Shown here piece after piece: positions 13,603-21,005 of a DNA stretch of 28,378 nt (its first letter is position 1; each line of letters starts with the position of its first letter). Both the position numbers and the translations under genes were made by a program. Source of the stretch: a bacterium (GTDB lineage Bacteria; Patescibacteriota; Minisyncoccia; Phycocordibacterales; SBAW01); NCBI GenBank assembly GCA_030647845.1, contig JAUSIO010000066.1, forward strand, positions 1-28,378. Reading direction: 5' to 3'. The notes beneath the pieces were generated by a model that saw nothing but the letters and a program-made list of their open reading frames with translations, did no database searches and was not told the origin of the DNA.

Positions 13603-14654
13603 AGCGTTTTGATTTGAACCGGCTTCTCTCGCTTGTCTCCAATGACGTCGGGATTGATTTGGGTACCGCAAATACGCTGGTCTACTTGCGTGGCAAAGGG
13701 ATTGTATTGACCGAGCCCTCGGTTGTGGCGCTCAACCAAAAAACAGGGCAGGTCGTGGCGGTCGGTGCGGCGGCAAAAGACATGCTCGGTCGCACACCGG
13801 GACATTTGATTGCGGTGAGGCCATTGGTGGAGGGTGTGGTCTCGGACTTCGAGGCGACCGAGGAGATGCTCGCGTACTTGATTAGTCGCGCACAAGGCGT
13901 TTCGCGCAGGTTGCTGGGCCCCCGCGCGGTTATAGGTGTGCCGGCAGGCGTCACCAACGTTGAGATGCGCGCGGTGCGTGACGCCGCGCAAAACGCAGGC
14001 GCGCGCGAGGTCCACATTGTCGAGGAGCCCATAGCCGCGGCGCTCGGCATCCGCCTGCCAATACGCGAGGCAGTGGGGAGCATGATAGTGGACATCGGCG
14101 GTGGCACGGTGGACATCGCAGTGCTCTCGCTTGGCGGTATTGTCCGCGCAAAAAACTTGCGTGTCGCGGGCGACAAGCTCAACCAAGATATTATTTCCTA
14201 CGTCCGTTCCGAATTTAAAATATTAATTGGCGAAAAGACTGCCGAAGAGGTAAAGATGGCAATTGGCTCGGTGGTCGAAGGGAGCGGCCACGCCGAGGCT
14301 CTAGTGCGCGGCCGCGACCTTATCACCGGTTTGCCACGCGAAATTATCTTGACCGACTCGGACATCCGCGAGGCGATTTCGCAGTCAGTCGACACGCTGG
14401 TCGAGTCGGTGCGTGAGGTGTTGGAAACCACACCGCCCGAGATTCTTTCTGATGTTATGCGCTCGGGTATTGCGCTTGTCGGAGGAGGTGCATTGCTTAG
14501 AGGTTTAGATCAGCTCCTCTCGCTGTGGCTCAAGGTACCGGTCTTTGTTGCTGGCGACCCCTTGACTGCCGTGGCACGCGGCACTGGTGTTATTTTGGAA
14601 AATTTAGAACTGCATCGCGACCTACTGCTTGAACATGATGATGACCTCTCGTAA
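13599..14654 (+). CDS. mreB: Rod-shape protein MreB, copy 2
   Basis: The cluster-linked MreB, 351 residues. Phosphate 1 is GIDLGTANT (18-26), the catalytic helix IVEEPIAAALG (140-150) is canonical, phosphate 2 is IVDIGGGTVDIAVLS, and the adenosine motif is GGGALLRG. A 14-residue N-terminal extension (MKRFDLNRLLSLVS) could be an amphipathic membrane helix. The ATG overlaps the proS stop by four bases, and mreC starts inside its 3' end, so translation is probably coupled. The C-terminal tail ends in an acidic run. Confidence 0.95.
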   Translation: MKRFDLNRLLSLVSNDVGIDLGTANTLVYLRGKGIVLTEPSVVALNQKTGQVVAVGAAAKDMLGRTPGHLIAVRPLVEGVVSDFEATEEMLAYLISRAQGVSRRLLGPRAVIGVPAGVTNVEMRAVRDAAQNAGAREVHIVEEPIAAALGIRLPIREAVGSMIVDIGGGTVDIAVLSLGGIVRAKNLRVAGDKLNQDIISYVRSEFKILIGEKTAEEVKMAIGSVVEGSGHAEALVRGRDLITGLPREIILTDSDIREAISQSVDTLVESVREVLETTPPEILSDVMRSGIALVGGGALLRGLDQLLSLWLKVPVFVAGDPLTAVARGTGVILENLELHRDLLLEHDDDLS

Positions 14655-15423
14655 ACGCATCAAGCGCCTTGGACCTCGCCTTGGGCGGGGTAAGCCTCTT
14701 GTCGTACCTGCTCTATTTTTTTTGATTCTGATTTTTCTTGCGGCGGTGCTGTGGCGCAGTCAAGCAACGGGGTTGTTTTGGCAAGCGGCGGCTCCTCTCC
14801 TCGCTCTGCGCAACGGTTTTGCGACGTCACCAACCGCACAACTCAACGCCGAACTCGCCGCAACAAAAGCTATGCGTGCGGATAGAAATGTTTTGTATCA
14901 AGAAAATTTACAGCTAAAAGCGCGCCTCGGGCGCGATGGCTCGGTGCAGACAATCCTCGCTGGCGTATTGATGCGTCCGCCCGCCACACCCTACGATACT
15001 CTTATGATAGACGCAGGCAGTCAGCAAGGAGTCACAGAAAATGACTTGGTATCCGCTGGCGGCACAGTGCTCATCGGCCGCGTTGCCCAAGTGTACGGGG
15101 CCACCGCGCGCGTGGTTCTCTTTTCCGCTCCAGGGCAAACCTATAACGCACTCTTGTCTATACAAAACGGCGCGTCAAGTGTGCCGGTCGAGGTGCAAGG
15201 CCAAGGTGCGGGCTCTCTCGAGGCACAAGTCCCGGCAAAAACAGCCGTGGCAGTGGGTGACGCCGTGCTCTTTCCTGGTATTGCTGGCGGCTTCTCCAGC
15301 GTTGTCTCGCATATTGATGTGAAAGACGGGGAGTCATTCGAGACGCTCTATATGCACCTGCCTGTGGACCCGCTCACACTGCGCTATGTAGAAGTGTGGA
15401 GACAAAAAAATGCTGCACAGTAA
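14635..15423 (+). CDS. mreC: Rod-shape protein MreC
   Basis: A bitopic membrane protein linking MreB filaments to the wall-synthesis machinery. Three consecutive ATGs (14635, 14638, 14641) are possible starts inside mreB; the first gives 262 residues. A basic N-terminus is followed by a membrane helix at about 22-40 (LVVPALFFLILIFLAAVLW), a coiled-coil-prone stretch (LNAELAATKAMRADRNVLYQ) and the beta-rich MreC domain (ILAGVLMRPPATPYDTLMID, GVTENDLVSAGGTVLIGRV). It overlaps the mreD-like gene by 14 bases. Confidence 0.92.
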   Translation: MMMTSRKRIKRLGPRLGRGKPLVVPALFFLILIFLAAVLWRSQATGLFWQAAAPLLALRNGFATSPTAQLNAELAATKAMRADRNVLYQENLQLKARLGRDGSVQTILAGVLMRPPATPYDTLMIDAGSQQGVTENDLVSAGGTVLIGRVAQVYGATARVVLFSAPGQTYNALLSIQNGASSVPVEVQGQGAGSLEAQVPAKTAVAVGDAVLFPGIAGGFSSVVSHIDVKDGESFETLYMHLPVDPLTLRYVEVWRQKNAAQ

Positions 15424-15700
15424 AAAAATACATATTGTCGCCGCCTCGTTTGTGCTCGCCGCACTCGGATTTTTGTTTGGGTTTTGGCCGTTGTCTATTG
15501 CGGGCATTTTGCTTGCGGCACTCATGGGGCGATGGGTCACGGCGATATTGCTTGGGCTCTTAATCGACATCGCCTATGGTACGCCCGTTGGGCGTTTGCA
15601 CTTTTTGTTTTTCCCCTTCACCCTTCTCGCCTTGCTCGGCACCATTGCCCGCCAACTAAAACTCCGCTACTTTCGCAAACCCCCCGTCGACCACCTGTAA
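15410..15700 (+). CDS. mreD: Short MreD-like membrane protein
   Basis: A 96-residue, almost entirely hydrophobic protein with about three membrane helices. The segment GLLIDIAYGTPVGRLHFLFF resembles the MreD signature (GLLxDxxxGTPLG). Typical MreD has about 160-170 residues and five to six helices, so this is roughly a half-length version. Position between mreC and mrdA supports the assignment; similarity alone is weak. Confidence 0.65.
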   Translation: MLHSKKIHIVAASFVLAALGFLFGFWPLSIAGILLAALMGRWVTAILLGLLIDIAYGTPVGRLHFLFFPFTLLALLGTIARQLKLRYFRKPPVDHL

Positions 15701-15715
15701 GCAAAGCAGTATACT
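15687..15715 (+). promoter_or_regulatory. Promoter of mrdA, leaderless arrangement
   Basis: TCGACC (15687-15692), 17 bases, TATACT (15710-15715), then seven bases to the ATG. The -10 sits in a small palindrome, GCAGTATACTGC. Confidence 0.6.
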
Positions 15716-15722
15716 GCTCCGC

Positions 15723-17462
15723 ATGTGGTGGATGAGAAGGAGACTGCGAAGAAGCGGAAAAATTAAAAGCGAGATACATCCGGATGAAATTTTCGTCGAT
15801 TCGCAAAATACGCAGGAGTTTAACCGCGACCAGTTTGAGGGGCGCATCGAACAGCCGATTAGTCGGCGAGTGTTTTTGTTTTTTGGCGGGGTATTGACGC
15901 TTCTTTTTGTCGGGCTCTTTGTGCGCGCGGGCGACCTACAGCTCGTGCGCGGTGTTGCCTATGCACAACAGGCAAAAAACAATCAGCTCTCGCAAAAAAT
16001 TATCTTTGCCGACCGTGGCACCCTGGTCGACCGCACGGGAGTCCTTTTGGCGTATAATGTCCGCCTGCCTGCCGGACAGGCAGGTGCATCACTGACCGAC
16101 GACTTTGCCTCGCGTGTGTACGCGGATTTTCACGGGCTTTCACACACCATTGGTTATGTACAACCGCCGGCAAAAGACTCTTCGGGTGTCTACTTCCGCA
16201 CTGTTTTCCTTGGCATAGATGGGGCAGAGCGCGCGTTTGATGCGCTACTCGGCGGACAGAACGGGTTAAAGCTCTCGGAGACCGATGCGCGCGGTAAAGT
16301 CATTTCTGAAAGTGTCGTACAGCCGCAAGAGCCCGGACAAAAAATAGTACTCTCTGTTGATGCCGCGGTAACGCAAGGGCTTTACGATGCGCTTGCTGTG
16401 CGCGCTGGTTCGTCAAAATTCCAAGGTGGCGCAGGGGTGATTATTGACGTCAAAACAGGCGAGCTCCTCGCGCTCACGAGCTACCCCGAATATTCGCAGA
16501 ATGCCCTCGAGAGTGGCGACTCCGCGACATTTAAGGCGTTTACTAACGATTCTCGCCGACCGTTCTTGAACCGGGCAACTAATGGTCTCTACGCGCCGGG
16601 CTCTATTGTTAAACCGGTTGTTGCCATCGCCGCACTTACTGAAAATATTATCGACCCAAATAAACAATTGTTAAGTACTGGCTCAATTAGCGTGCCAAAC
16701 CCATACGACCCCGCACACCCCTCTGTCTTCCGAGATTGGCGGGCGCATGGCCTCGTTGATATGCGCCACGCAATTGCGGTTTCCTCCGATGTATATTTTT
16801 ACGAAGTGGGGGGCGGGTTTCCAGGTCAGCTGGGTCTTGGCATCACAAACCTCGACAAATATTTTAAGATGTTTGGGTTTGGGCAAGATGCCGGGCTTGC
16901 GGGCTTCTCGGAGGCCGCCGGTAATATCCCAACACCTACATGGAAGGCAAGCACATTTCCCGACGACCCGACATGGCGTTTGGGCGACACGTACCATACG
17001 GCGATTGGGCAATACGGTATGCAAGTGACGCCGCTACAAGCCGCGCGCGCGGCGGCAGCAATCGCCAATGGCGGTTTGTTGTTGACTCCAACGCTTTTGG
17101 CAAGCCTGCCTACCGGACAGGTAGGTTCTACCCCTGCCGGGGTACCGATTACAATCCCGCAAAGTGCGCTCCAGATAGTGCGAGAGGGGATGCGTTTGGG
17201 TGTCGTTGAGGGCATTGCACAAGCAGTAAAATTTGATTTTGTTCATGTTGCCGCAAAAACAGGTACTGCCCAAGTCGGAGTGCATAACGAGTATGTCAAC
17301 TCGTGGATGATAGGATTTTGGCCGTACGAACATCCGCGTTACGCGTACGCGGTGGTTTTGGAGCGAGGTCCCTCGGGCACACTTGTTGGTAGCCCTGCAG
17401 TCATGGGCTCGTTCTTTTTGTGGATGCAGAAAAACGCTCCGCAGTATCTCACTAGCTTTTAG
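15723..17462 (+). CDS. mrdA: Penicillin-binding protein 2 (elongation transpeptidase)
   Basis: A membrane-anchored D,D-transpeptidase that cross-links peptidoglycan during elongation. A membrane helix at about 49-68 follows a basic N-terminus. The transpeptidase motifs are present: SxxK as GSIVKP (Ser294, Lys297), SxN as SSD (354-356) and KTG at 512-514 (AKTGTAQ). Two palindromic inserts interrupt it: LPAGQA (115-120), near the N-terminal dimerisation region, and LPTGQV (462-467), between SxN and KTG, where a surface loop is expected. Length 579 is typical. It ends in a TAG-rich intergenic repeat. Confidence 0.95.
   Translation: MWWMRRRLRRSGKIKSEIHPDEIFVDSQNTQEFNRDQFEGRIEQPISRRVFLFFGGVLTLLFVGLFVRAGDLQLVRGVAYAQQAKNNQLSQKIIFADRGTLVDRTGVLLAYNVRLPAGQAGASLTDDFASRVYADFHGLSHTIGYVQPPAKDSSGVYFRTVFLGIDGAERAFDALLGGQNGLKLSETDARGKVISESVVQPQEPGQKIVLSVDAAVTQGLYDALAVRAGSSKFQGGAGVIIDVKTGELLALTSYPEYSQNALESGDSATFKAFTNDSRRPFLNRATNGLYAPGSIVKPVVAIAALTENIIDPNKQLLSTGSISVPNPYDPAHPSVFRDWRAHGLVDMRHAIAVSSDVYFYEVGGGFPGQLGLGITNLDKYFKMFGFGQDAGLAGFSEAAGNIPTPTWKASTFPDDPTWRLGDTYHTAIGQYGMQVTPLQAARAAAAIANGGLLLTPTLLASLPTGQVGSTPAGVPITIPQSALQIVREGMRLGVVEGIAQAVKFDFVHVAAKTGTAQVGVHNEYVNSWMIGFWPYEHPRYAYAVVLERGPSGTLVGSPAVMGSFFLWMQKNAPQYLTSF
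16064..16084 (+). repeat. LPxG(R)Q-type palindromic insert 1 in mrdA
   Basis: CCTGCCTG-CCGGA-CAGGCAGG, 21 bases, read in frame as LPAGQA. Confidence 0.87.
17105..17125 (+). repeat. LPxG(R)Q-type palindromic insert 2 in mrdA
   Basis: CCTGCCTA-CCGGA-CAGGTAGG, 21 bases, read in frame as LPTGQV. The arms differ from insert 1 by a compensated A/T change, keeping the stem. Confidence 0.87.
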
Positions 17463-17463
17463 G

Positions 17464-17543
17464 TACCAGGGACTAGCTTCTAGTTGAACACGACGATTGA
17501 CTTCTACTCCAATACGTATACACTGTTTCTCTAGTTCCTGGTA
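17464..17543 (+). repeat. TAG-rich palindromic intergenic element (copy b) holding the greA promoter
   Basis: TACCAGGGACTAG (17464-17476) and CTAGTTCCTGGTA (17531-17543) pair with one mismatch around a 54-base loop. The loop contains TTGACT (17497-17502), 16 bases, TACACT (17519-17524), a plausible greA promoter. The right arm would then be transcribed as leader. Confidence 0.65.
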
Positions 17544-17565
17544 GCTAGCACCTAGACCCTAACGT

Positions 17566-18051
17566 ATGACTGAAGAACTTATCTCACAAGAAAAATTTGA
17601 AGAACTCACACGTGAGCTCGAAGAGTTGCACACCACGCGCCGCAAGGAAGTGGCAGAACAGCTCGAGTATGCTCGCTCTTTGGGCGACCTCTCGGAGAAC
17701 GCCGAGTATCAAGAGGCGCGCGAGATGCAAGCGGCTGTCGAGGAGCGCGTGCAAAAACTCGAAGCGATTTTAAAAAATGCAAAAATCGTCCGCGGTTCCA
17801 AAAGCGACACGGTGGGGATGGGTGCAACCGTCTCGGTGCAAAACCTCGCCGGCGACCCCTCGACTCCGCTCGGGGCAGGTGACAAGCATATCTACATTAT
17901 TGTTGGGGCAGAAGAGGCAGACATGTTTGCGGGCAAAATCTCCTACCACTCGCCGCTCGGAGCCGCCTTGCTGGGCAAAAAGAAGGGGGACGAATTTGCT
18001 TTCCACACCCCCCGCGGCACCCAAAAATACAAAATTTTGAAGGTCGAGTAA
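17566..18051 (+). CDS. greA: Transcription elongation factor GreA
   Basis: It rescues backtracked RNA polymerase by stimulating transcript cleavage. An N-terminal coiled coil (about 1-75) carries GDLSENAEYQ with the catalytic acids Asp41 and Glu44 at the tip, exactly at E. coli positions. The C-terminal FKBP-like domain follows. Compared with E. coli GreA there is an extra segment of about eight residues around 98-105 (PSTPLGAG), encoded by a GC-rich hairpin repeat. Total length is 161. Confidence 0.95.
   Translation: MTEELISQEKFEELTRELEELHTTRRKEVAEQLEYARSLGDLSENAEYQEAREMQAAVEERVQKLEAILKNAKIVRGSKSDTVGMGATVSVQNLAGDPSTPLGAGDKHIYIIVGAEEADMFAGKISYHSPLGAALLGKKKGDEFAFHTPRGTQKYKILKVE
17856..17884 (+). 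repeat. STPLGAG-type hairpin insert in greA
   Basis: CCCC and GGGG arms flank TCGACTCCGCTC, followed by CAGGTGACA. Similar TCGACTCCGCTC-containing repeats are, to my recollection, common in CPR genomes; this is unverified. It accounts for the extra residues in the C-terminal domain. Confidence 0.6.
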
Positions 18052-18069
18052 AATCGTTTACGATTTTAC
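18048..18069. repeat. Inverted repeat after greA
   Basis: GTAAAATCGT and ACGATTTTAC form a 10-bp stem with a TT loop beginning in the greA stop codon. It is followed by ATCCC...GGGAT (18072-18092), a second small inverted repeat. No T-run follows, so terminator function is uncertain. Confidence 0.6.
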
Positions 18070-18112
18070 GAGATCCCGAGCAGAGCGAGGGATAAGAGTA
18101 AACCTTTTGTAG

Positions 18113-18118
18113 TATACT
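18113..18118 (+). promoter_or_regulatory. -10 box of lysS, leaderless arrangement
   Basis: TATACT is followed by six bases and the lysS ATG. The -35 region is weak and no Shine-Dalgarno sequence is present. Confidence 0.55.
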
Positions 18119-18124
18119 TGGTCC

Positions 18125-19708
18125 ATGTTTTGGGCAGATAGGATTGCGGGGGAGATAGAGAAGAAGTTTGGTCTGCCTGCGCAGGCAGGGAAGACCAAGA
18201 AGCCCCTTTTGATTCGCGATGAGAAAACAGTGTCTGGACGCGTGCACGTGGGGAGCATGCGCGGTGCGGCGATACACGGGGTTGTGCACGAGGTGCTGAT
18301 CGAAAAAGGCGTACCAAATAGTTTTACATGGGAGCACAACGACTTTGACCCGATGGACGATATCCCGGTCTACCTCGACCGCGCAGTGTACGAAGAGCAT
18401 CTTGGCAAACCACTCTATACCATCCCTTCGCCCGACCCATCCGCAAAAAACTTTGGCGAATATTTTGCTAAAGAGTTTCAGACGGTTATCGAAGCAACCG
18501 GATGGCACCCGCAGTTTGTGTGGGCGAGCGAACTCTACCTCTCGGGCAAGATGGACGGTGTCATCCGTGAGGCGCTCGAACATACTGAAGATATCCGCCG
18601 CATACAAAAAGAAATTTCCGGTGCCGACCGCAAGCCCGGCGTGCTCCCTATATCAGTGATTTGTGCGCAGTGTGGCAAGATGTCTACTACCGAGGCCACC
18701 GACTTTGACGGCGAGACCGTGATGGTCAACTGCTACCCAACAAAAGTCGAGTGGACAAAGGGTTGTGGCTTTGCGGGGCGGGTGTCTCCTTTTGGCGGCC
18801 GTGCAAAGTTATATTGGAAGGCCGATTGGCCTGCAAAATGGAAGGTCTATGGGGTTACGGTTGAGGGCGAGGGCAAAGACCACTCAACCCGCGGCGGCTC
18901 GCGCGATGTTGCTAATCATATTTCGCGGGAGGTGTTTAACTACGAGCCGCCGTTTGATATACCCTATGAGTTTTTGCTCGTTGGTGGCAAGAAGATGTCA
19001 TCGTCAAAAGGTCGCGGCTCCAGCGCTAAGGAAATTGCCGCGCTTGTGCCTCCAAAAATCCTGCGGTTGGCACTCTTGGGTAAAGATATCAACCAGCAGT
19101 TTAACTTCGACCCAGAAGGGGACACTATTCCGGTGTTATACGACCTCTACGACAAATTAGCCGAAGGATATTGGGCTGGTGTGCAAGATGATTATGCCCG
19201 GTTGTTTGAACTGATACATCCACGCGGCACAGCAAATTCTTTTTCTCCAGCTGCAGGTCATCGCGGGGACGCTTCCGAAAAAAAATTTGCTATGCCGCGG
19301 TTCTCGCAGGTAGCGTTTGTGGTGCAAATGCCGCATTTGGATATTAGTAAAGAATTTCCAGACGTAGACCCAAGCGAGCTTGCCGAGCGCGCAGTATATG
19401 CCAAAAAATGGCTCGAGGCGTATGCGCCGGAGAAATTCATCTTTAAGTTGCAAGATACTCTGCCCGACGTTGCAAAAAATCTCAACGACGTGCAAAAACA
19501 AGCGCTCAAAACCCTCGCTGATTTTATTGCATCAAGCCCCACTATGCGCAGTGGGGATGAGCTACATCAAAAACTCCACGAGTCAAAAGAGTTTAAAGCG
19601 GTATATCTTGCCTTTTTAGGTAAAGACCACGGCCCTAAGGCGGGGTGGTTCCTCTCGGTCTTGGACAGAGATTTTGTCCTAAAACGCCTCACAGAAGCCA
19701 GCAAATAA
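18125..19708 (+). CDS. lysS: Class I lysyl-tRNA synthetase
   Basis: It charges tRNA-Lys. It is the archaeal-type class I enzyme, not the common bacterial class II one: the HIGH-like motif is HVGS (41-44) and KMSSSKG is at 290-296. Four cysteines (180, 183, 203, 214) form a likely zinc site. Length is 527. Two hairpin inserts are present: GLPAQAG near residue 17-23 (palindrome CTGCCTGCGCAGGCAG) and the SFSPAAG element at about 367-392 in the C-terminal helical region. A REP-like hairpin follows immediately after the stop. Confidence 0.95.
   Translation: MFWADRIAGEIEKKFGLPAQAGKTKKPLLIRDEKTVSGRVHVGSMRGAAIHGVVHEVLIEKGVPNSFTWEHNDFDPMDDIPVYLDRAVYEEHLGKPLYTIPSPDPSAKNFGEYFAKEFQTVIEATGWHPQFVWASELYLSGKMDGVIREALEHTEDIRRIQKEISGADRKPGVLPISVICAQCGKMSTTEATDFDGETVMVNCYPTKVEWTKGCGFAGRVSPFGGRAKLYWKADWPAKWKVYGVTVEGEGKDHSTRGGSRDVANHISREVFNYEPPFDIPYEFLLVGGKKMSSSKGRGSSAKEIAALVPPKILRLALLGKDINQQFNFDPEGDTIPVLYDLYDKLAEGYWAGVQDDYARLFELIHPRGTANSFSPAAGHRGDASEKKFAMPRFSQVAFVVQMPHLDISKEFPDVDPSELAERAVYAKKWLEAYAPEKFIFKLQDTLPDVAKNLNDVQKQALKTLADFIASSPTMRSGDELHQKLHESKEFKAVYLAFLGKDHGPKAGWFLSVLDRDFVLKRLTEASK
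18173..18188 (+). repeat. LPxGRQ-type palindrome in lysS (short form)
   Basis: CTGCCTGCGCAGGCAG is a perfect 16-base palindrome read as LPAQAG in the N-terminal region of LysS. GGTC/GACC just outside extend the inverted repeat. Confidence 0.8.
19223..19299 (+). repeat. SFSPAAG hairpin insert, copy 2 (in lysS)
   Basis: Arms of 23 bp with two mismatches (19223-19245 and 19277-19299) enclose a 31-base loop. The loop ends TCCAGCTGCAGG and GGACGCTTCC match copy 1 exactly, while arms and the central nine bases differ. It is read in the same frame (SFSPAAGHRGDASEK). Confidence 0.92.
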
Positions 19709-19737
19709 AATACATAGGACGGACCTATGTATTTTAT
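19705..19737. repeat. REP-like hairpin 1 (inverted orientation)
   Basis: A 14-bp perfect stem (ATAAAATACATAGG and its complement) with loop ACGGA, starting in the lysS stop region. Its orientation is the reverse of the other three copies. The AT-rich arm could also end lysS transcripts. Confidence 0.85.
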
Positions 19738-19752
19738 GCTACCCTAGAATGT

Positions 19753-20424
19753 ATGCTTCGTAAGGTTCCACTAGCCGAAGGCGAGTATTACCACCTCTAC
19801 AGTCGAGGCGTTGAGAAACGAAATATATTTTTGGATGACTATGACCGTTCTCGATTTCTAAAGTTGTTATTTTTAGCAAATGGCGAGAAGTCTTTTGTGT
19901 ATCGAGACATAGAGGATGCGGCATATTCCGAAATCGACAAAGGAGGTCAGTTAGTAGCTGTTGGAGCTTACGTACTAATGCCGAATCATTTTCATATTCT
20001 CGTAAAAGAAATAAGGCAGAATGGTACAACTGATTTTATGCGCAAACTTTTGACCGGTTATTCCAGCTATTTTAACAAACGCCACAATAGAGTTGGCACT
20101 TTATTCCAAAGCAGATTCAAAGCTCAACACGTACATCGAGACGAGCATTTAAAGTATCTGTTTGCCTACATCCATCTCAACCCGGTAAAAATAATAGAAC
20201 CACAATGGAAAGAAAAAAATCTACAAAATTTGATGGGAGTCAAAAAATTTTTAGATGGGTACACCTATTCAAGCTATCAAGAATACATAGGTCCGTCCTA
20301 TGGGTCTCGGGAAGAAAGCGCGATTTTATCCAGACAAGTTTTTCCCGATTATTTCGCATCTCCGCATAGTTTTAAAGATTTTGTACAAGAGTGGCTTACC
20401 TATAAGGAAGTCGCTAATACATAG
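19753..20424 (+). CDS. REP-associated tyrosine transposase (RAYT, IS200-like HUH)
   Basis: A single-strand endonuclease of 223 residues, starting at ATG 19753 (MLRKVPLAEGEYYHLYSRGV); the open frame runs further upstream through the REP hairpin but is not homologous there. The HUH motif is HFH (79-81) in MPNHFHILV, and the helix GYSSYFNKRHNRVGTLFQ (102-119) carries the candidate catalytic tyrosines Y103/Y106. It probably recognises the nearby CATAGG hairpins. A REP hairpin lies within its own coding sequence (20285-20301, YIGPSYG), and its stop codon is inside another. Codon use is more AT-rich than neighbouring core genes, consistent with mobility. Confidence 0.92.
   Translation: MLRKVPLAEGEYYHLYSRGVEKRNIFLDDYDRSRFLKLLFLANGEKSFVYRDIEDAAYSEIDKGGQLVAVGAYVLMPNHFHILVKEIRQNGTTDFMRKLLTGYSSYFNKRHNRVGTLFQSRFKAQHVHRDEHLKYLFAYIHLNPVKIIEPQWKEKNLQNLMGVKKFLDGYTYSSYQEYIGPSYGSREESAILSRQVFPDYFASPHSFKDFVQEWLTYKEVANT
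20285..20301. repeat. REP-like hairpin 2 (inside the transposase gene)
   Basis: CATAGG-TCCGT-CCTATG within the transposase coding region, read as IGPSYG. Confidence 0.8.
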
Positions 20425-20438
20425 GTCCGTCCTATGTA
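20418..20438. repeat. REP-like hairpin 3 (transposase stop)
   Basis: TACATAGG-TCCGT-CCTATGTA; the TAG stop of the transposase (20422-20424) is part of the stem. Confidence 0.85.
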
Positions 20439-20447
20439 GTTAATTTC

Positions 20448-20476
20448 TTTACGATGTTTTACTTTTATGGTATCTT
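20448..20476 (+). promoter_or_regulatory. Promoter of the GNAT gene
   Basis: TTTACG (20448-20453), 17 bases, TATCTT (20471-20476). A leader of about 37 bases contains AAGAGG as ribosome-binding site. Confidence 0.5.
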
Positions 20477-20519
20477 GCTCCTAGCTGAACCCAAACTCCG
20501 CAATTAAGAGGAAAAACGA

Positions 20520-20987
20520 ATGACCGAGTCCAAGTACACACTCGCAGTCGTGAGCACTCCCGAAGACTGGGAGGTTTACCACAGCATCCGTCGTCAAGAG
20601 CTGTTCGAAGCAAAGGGTCGGATAGGTATCTATGACGCCAACCGGCCAGAAGAAAGAGCATATGGCAACTTCCCGCTCTTGTTGAAGTTGGGTGGACAAG
20701 GTGTCGGCACTACCCGACTGGATGTACGCCCCGACGGTATAGCCATAATCCGTTTGGTCGCAATTACCAAAGATCAACAGGGCGCCGGACATGGGAGAGT
20801 TCTTGCTGACATGGTTGAAAATCTCGCCCGTGAAAAAGGAGTAAAGAAGCTTCTGGTAAACGCCAACCCAAACGCGGTTGGCTATTACGAAAAACTAGGC
20901 TACGTGCGAGAAGACTGGGACCCATCTGAACTGGTCGGCATCTCAGTCAACTCGATACAAATGTCAAAGATATTGGCCGCTACTTGA
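20520..20987 (+). CDS. GNAT-family N-acetyltransferase
   Basis: A 155-residue single-domain acetyltransferase. The acetyl-CoA-binding motif A is QGAGHG (87-92) in KDQQGAGHGRVLADMV, preceded by the beta-4 strand IAIIRLVAI; motif B includes NPNAVGYYEKLGYV (116-129). The acceptor is unknown. AAGAGG lies 8 bases before the ATG. The gene has its own promoter and terminator and sits between REP-like hairpins 3 and 4, so it may have travelled with the REP unit or been captured by it. Confidence 0.9.
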   Translation: MTESKYTLAVVSTPEDWEVYHSIRRQELFEAKGRIGIYDANRPEERAYGNFPLLLKLGGQGVGTTRLDVRPDGIAIIRLVAITKDQQGAGHGRVLADMVENLAREKGVKKLLVNANPNAVGYYEKLGYVREDWDPSELVGISVNSIQMSKILAAT

Positions 20988-21003
20988 AAAGTAGCGGTTT
21001 TTT
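20977..21003 (+). terminator. Terminator of the GNAT gene
   Basis: CCGCTACT and AGTAGCGG pair over 8 bp around TGAAA, followed by TTTTTT. The stop codon TGA is in the loop. Confidence 0.9.
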
Positions 21004-21005
21004 AA

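Larger units (their letters stand above)
19705..20438 (+). mobile_element. REP-associated transposase unit (REPtron-like)
   Basis: A Y1/HUH transposase gene is bounded by REP-like hairpins with stem CATAGG/CCTATG in opposite orientation: ACATAGG-ACGGA-CCTATGT on the left and ACATAGG-TCCGT-CCTATGT on the right. A further copy lies inside the gene and another downstream at 21006. This inverted arrangement is typical of RAYT/REP systems. Confidence 0.85.

Noticed and set aside
13197..14186. Minus-strand frame of 329 codons antisense to proS and mreB copy 2
   Set aside because: A composition-driven shadow rich in R, H and C, without a ribosome site or recognisable motif.
18058..18092. Inverted repeats after greA as an intrinsic terminator
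   Set aside because: No T-run follows the stems on either strand, so they are listed only as repeats.
19645..19752. N-terminal extension of the transposase from 19645
   Set aside because: It is translated from the lysS 3' end and the REP hairpin; family similarity begins at the ATG at 19753.
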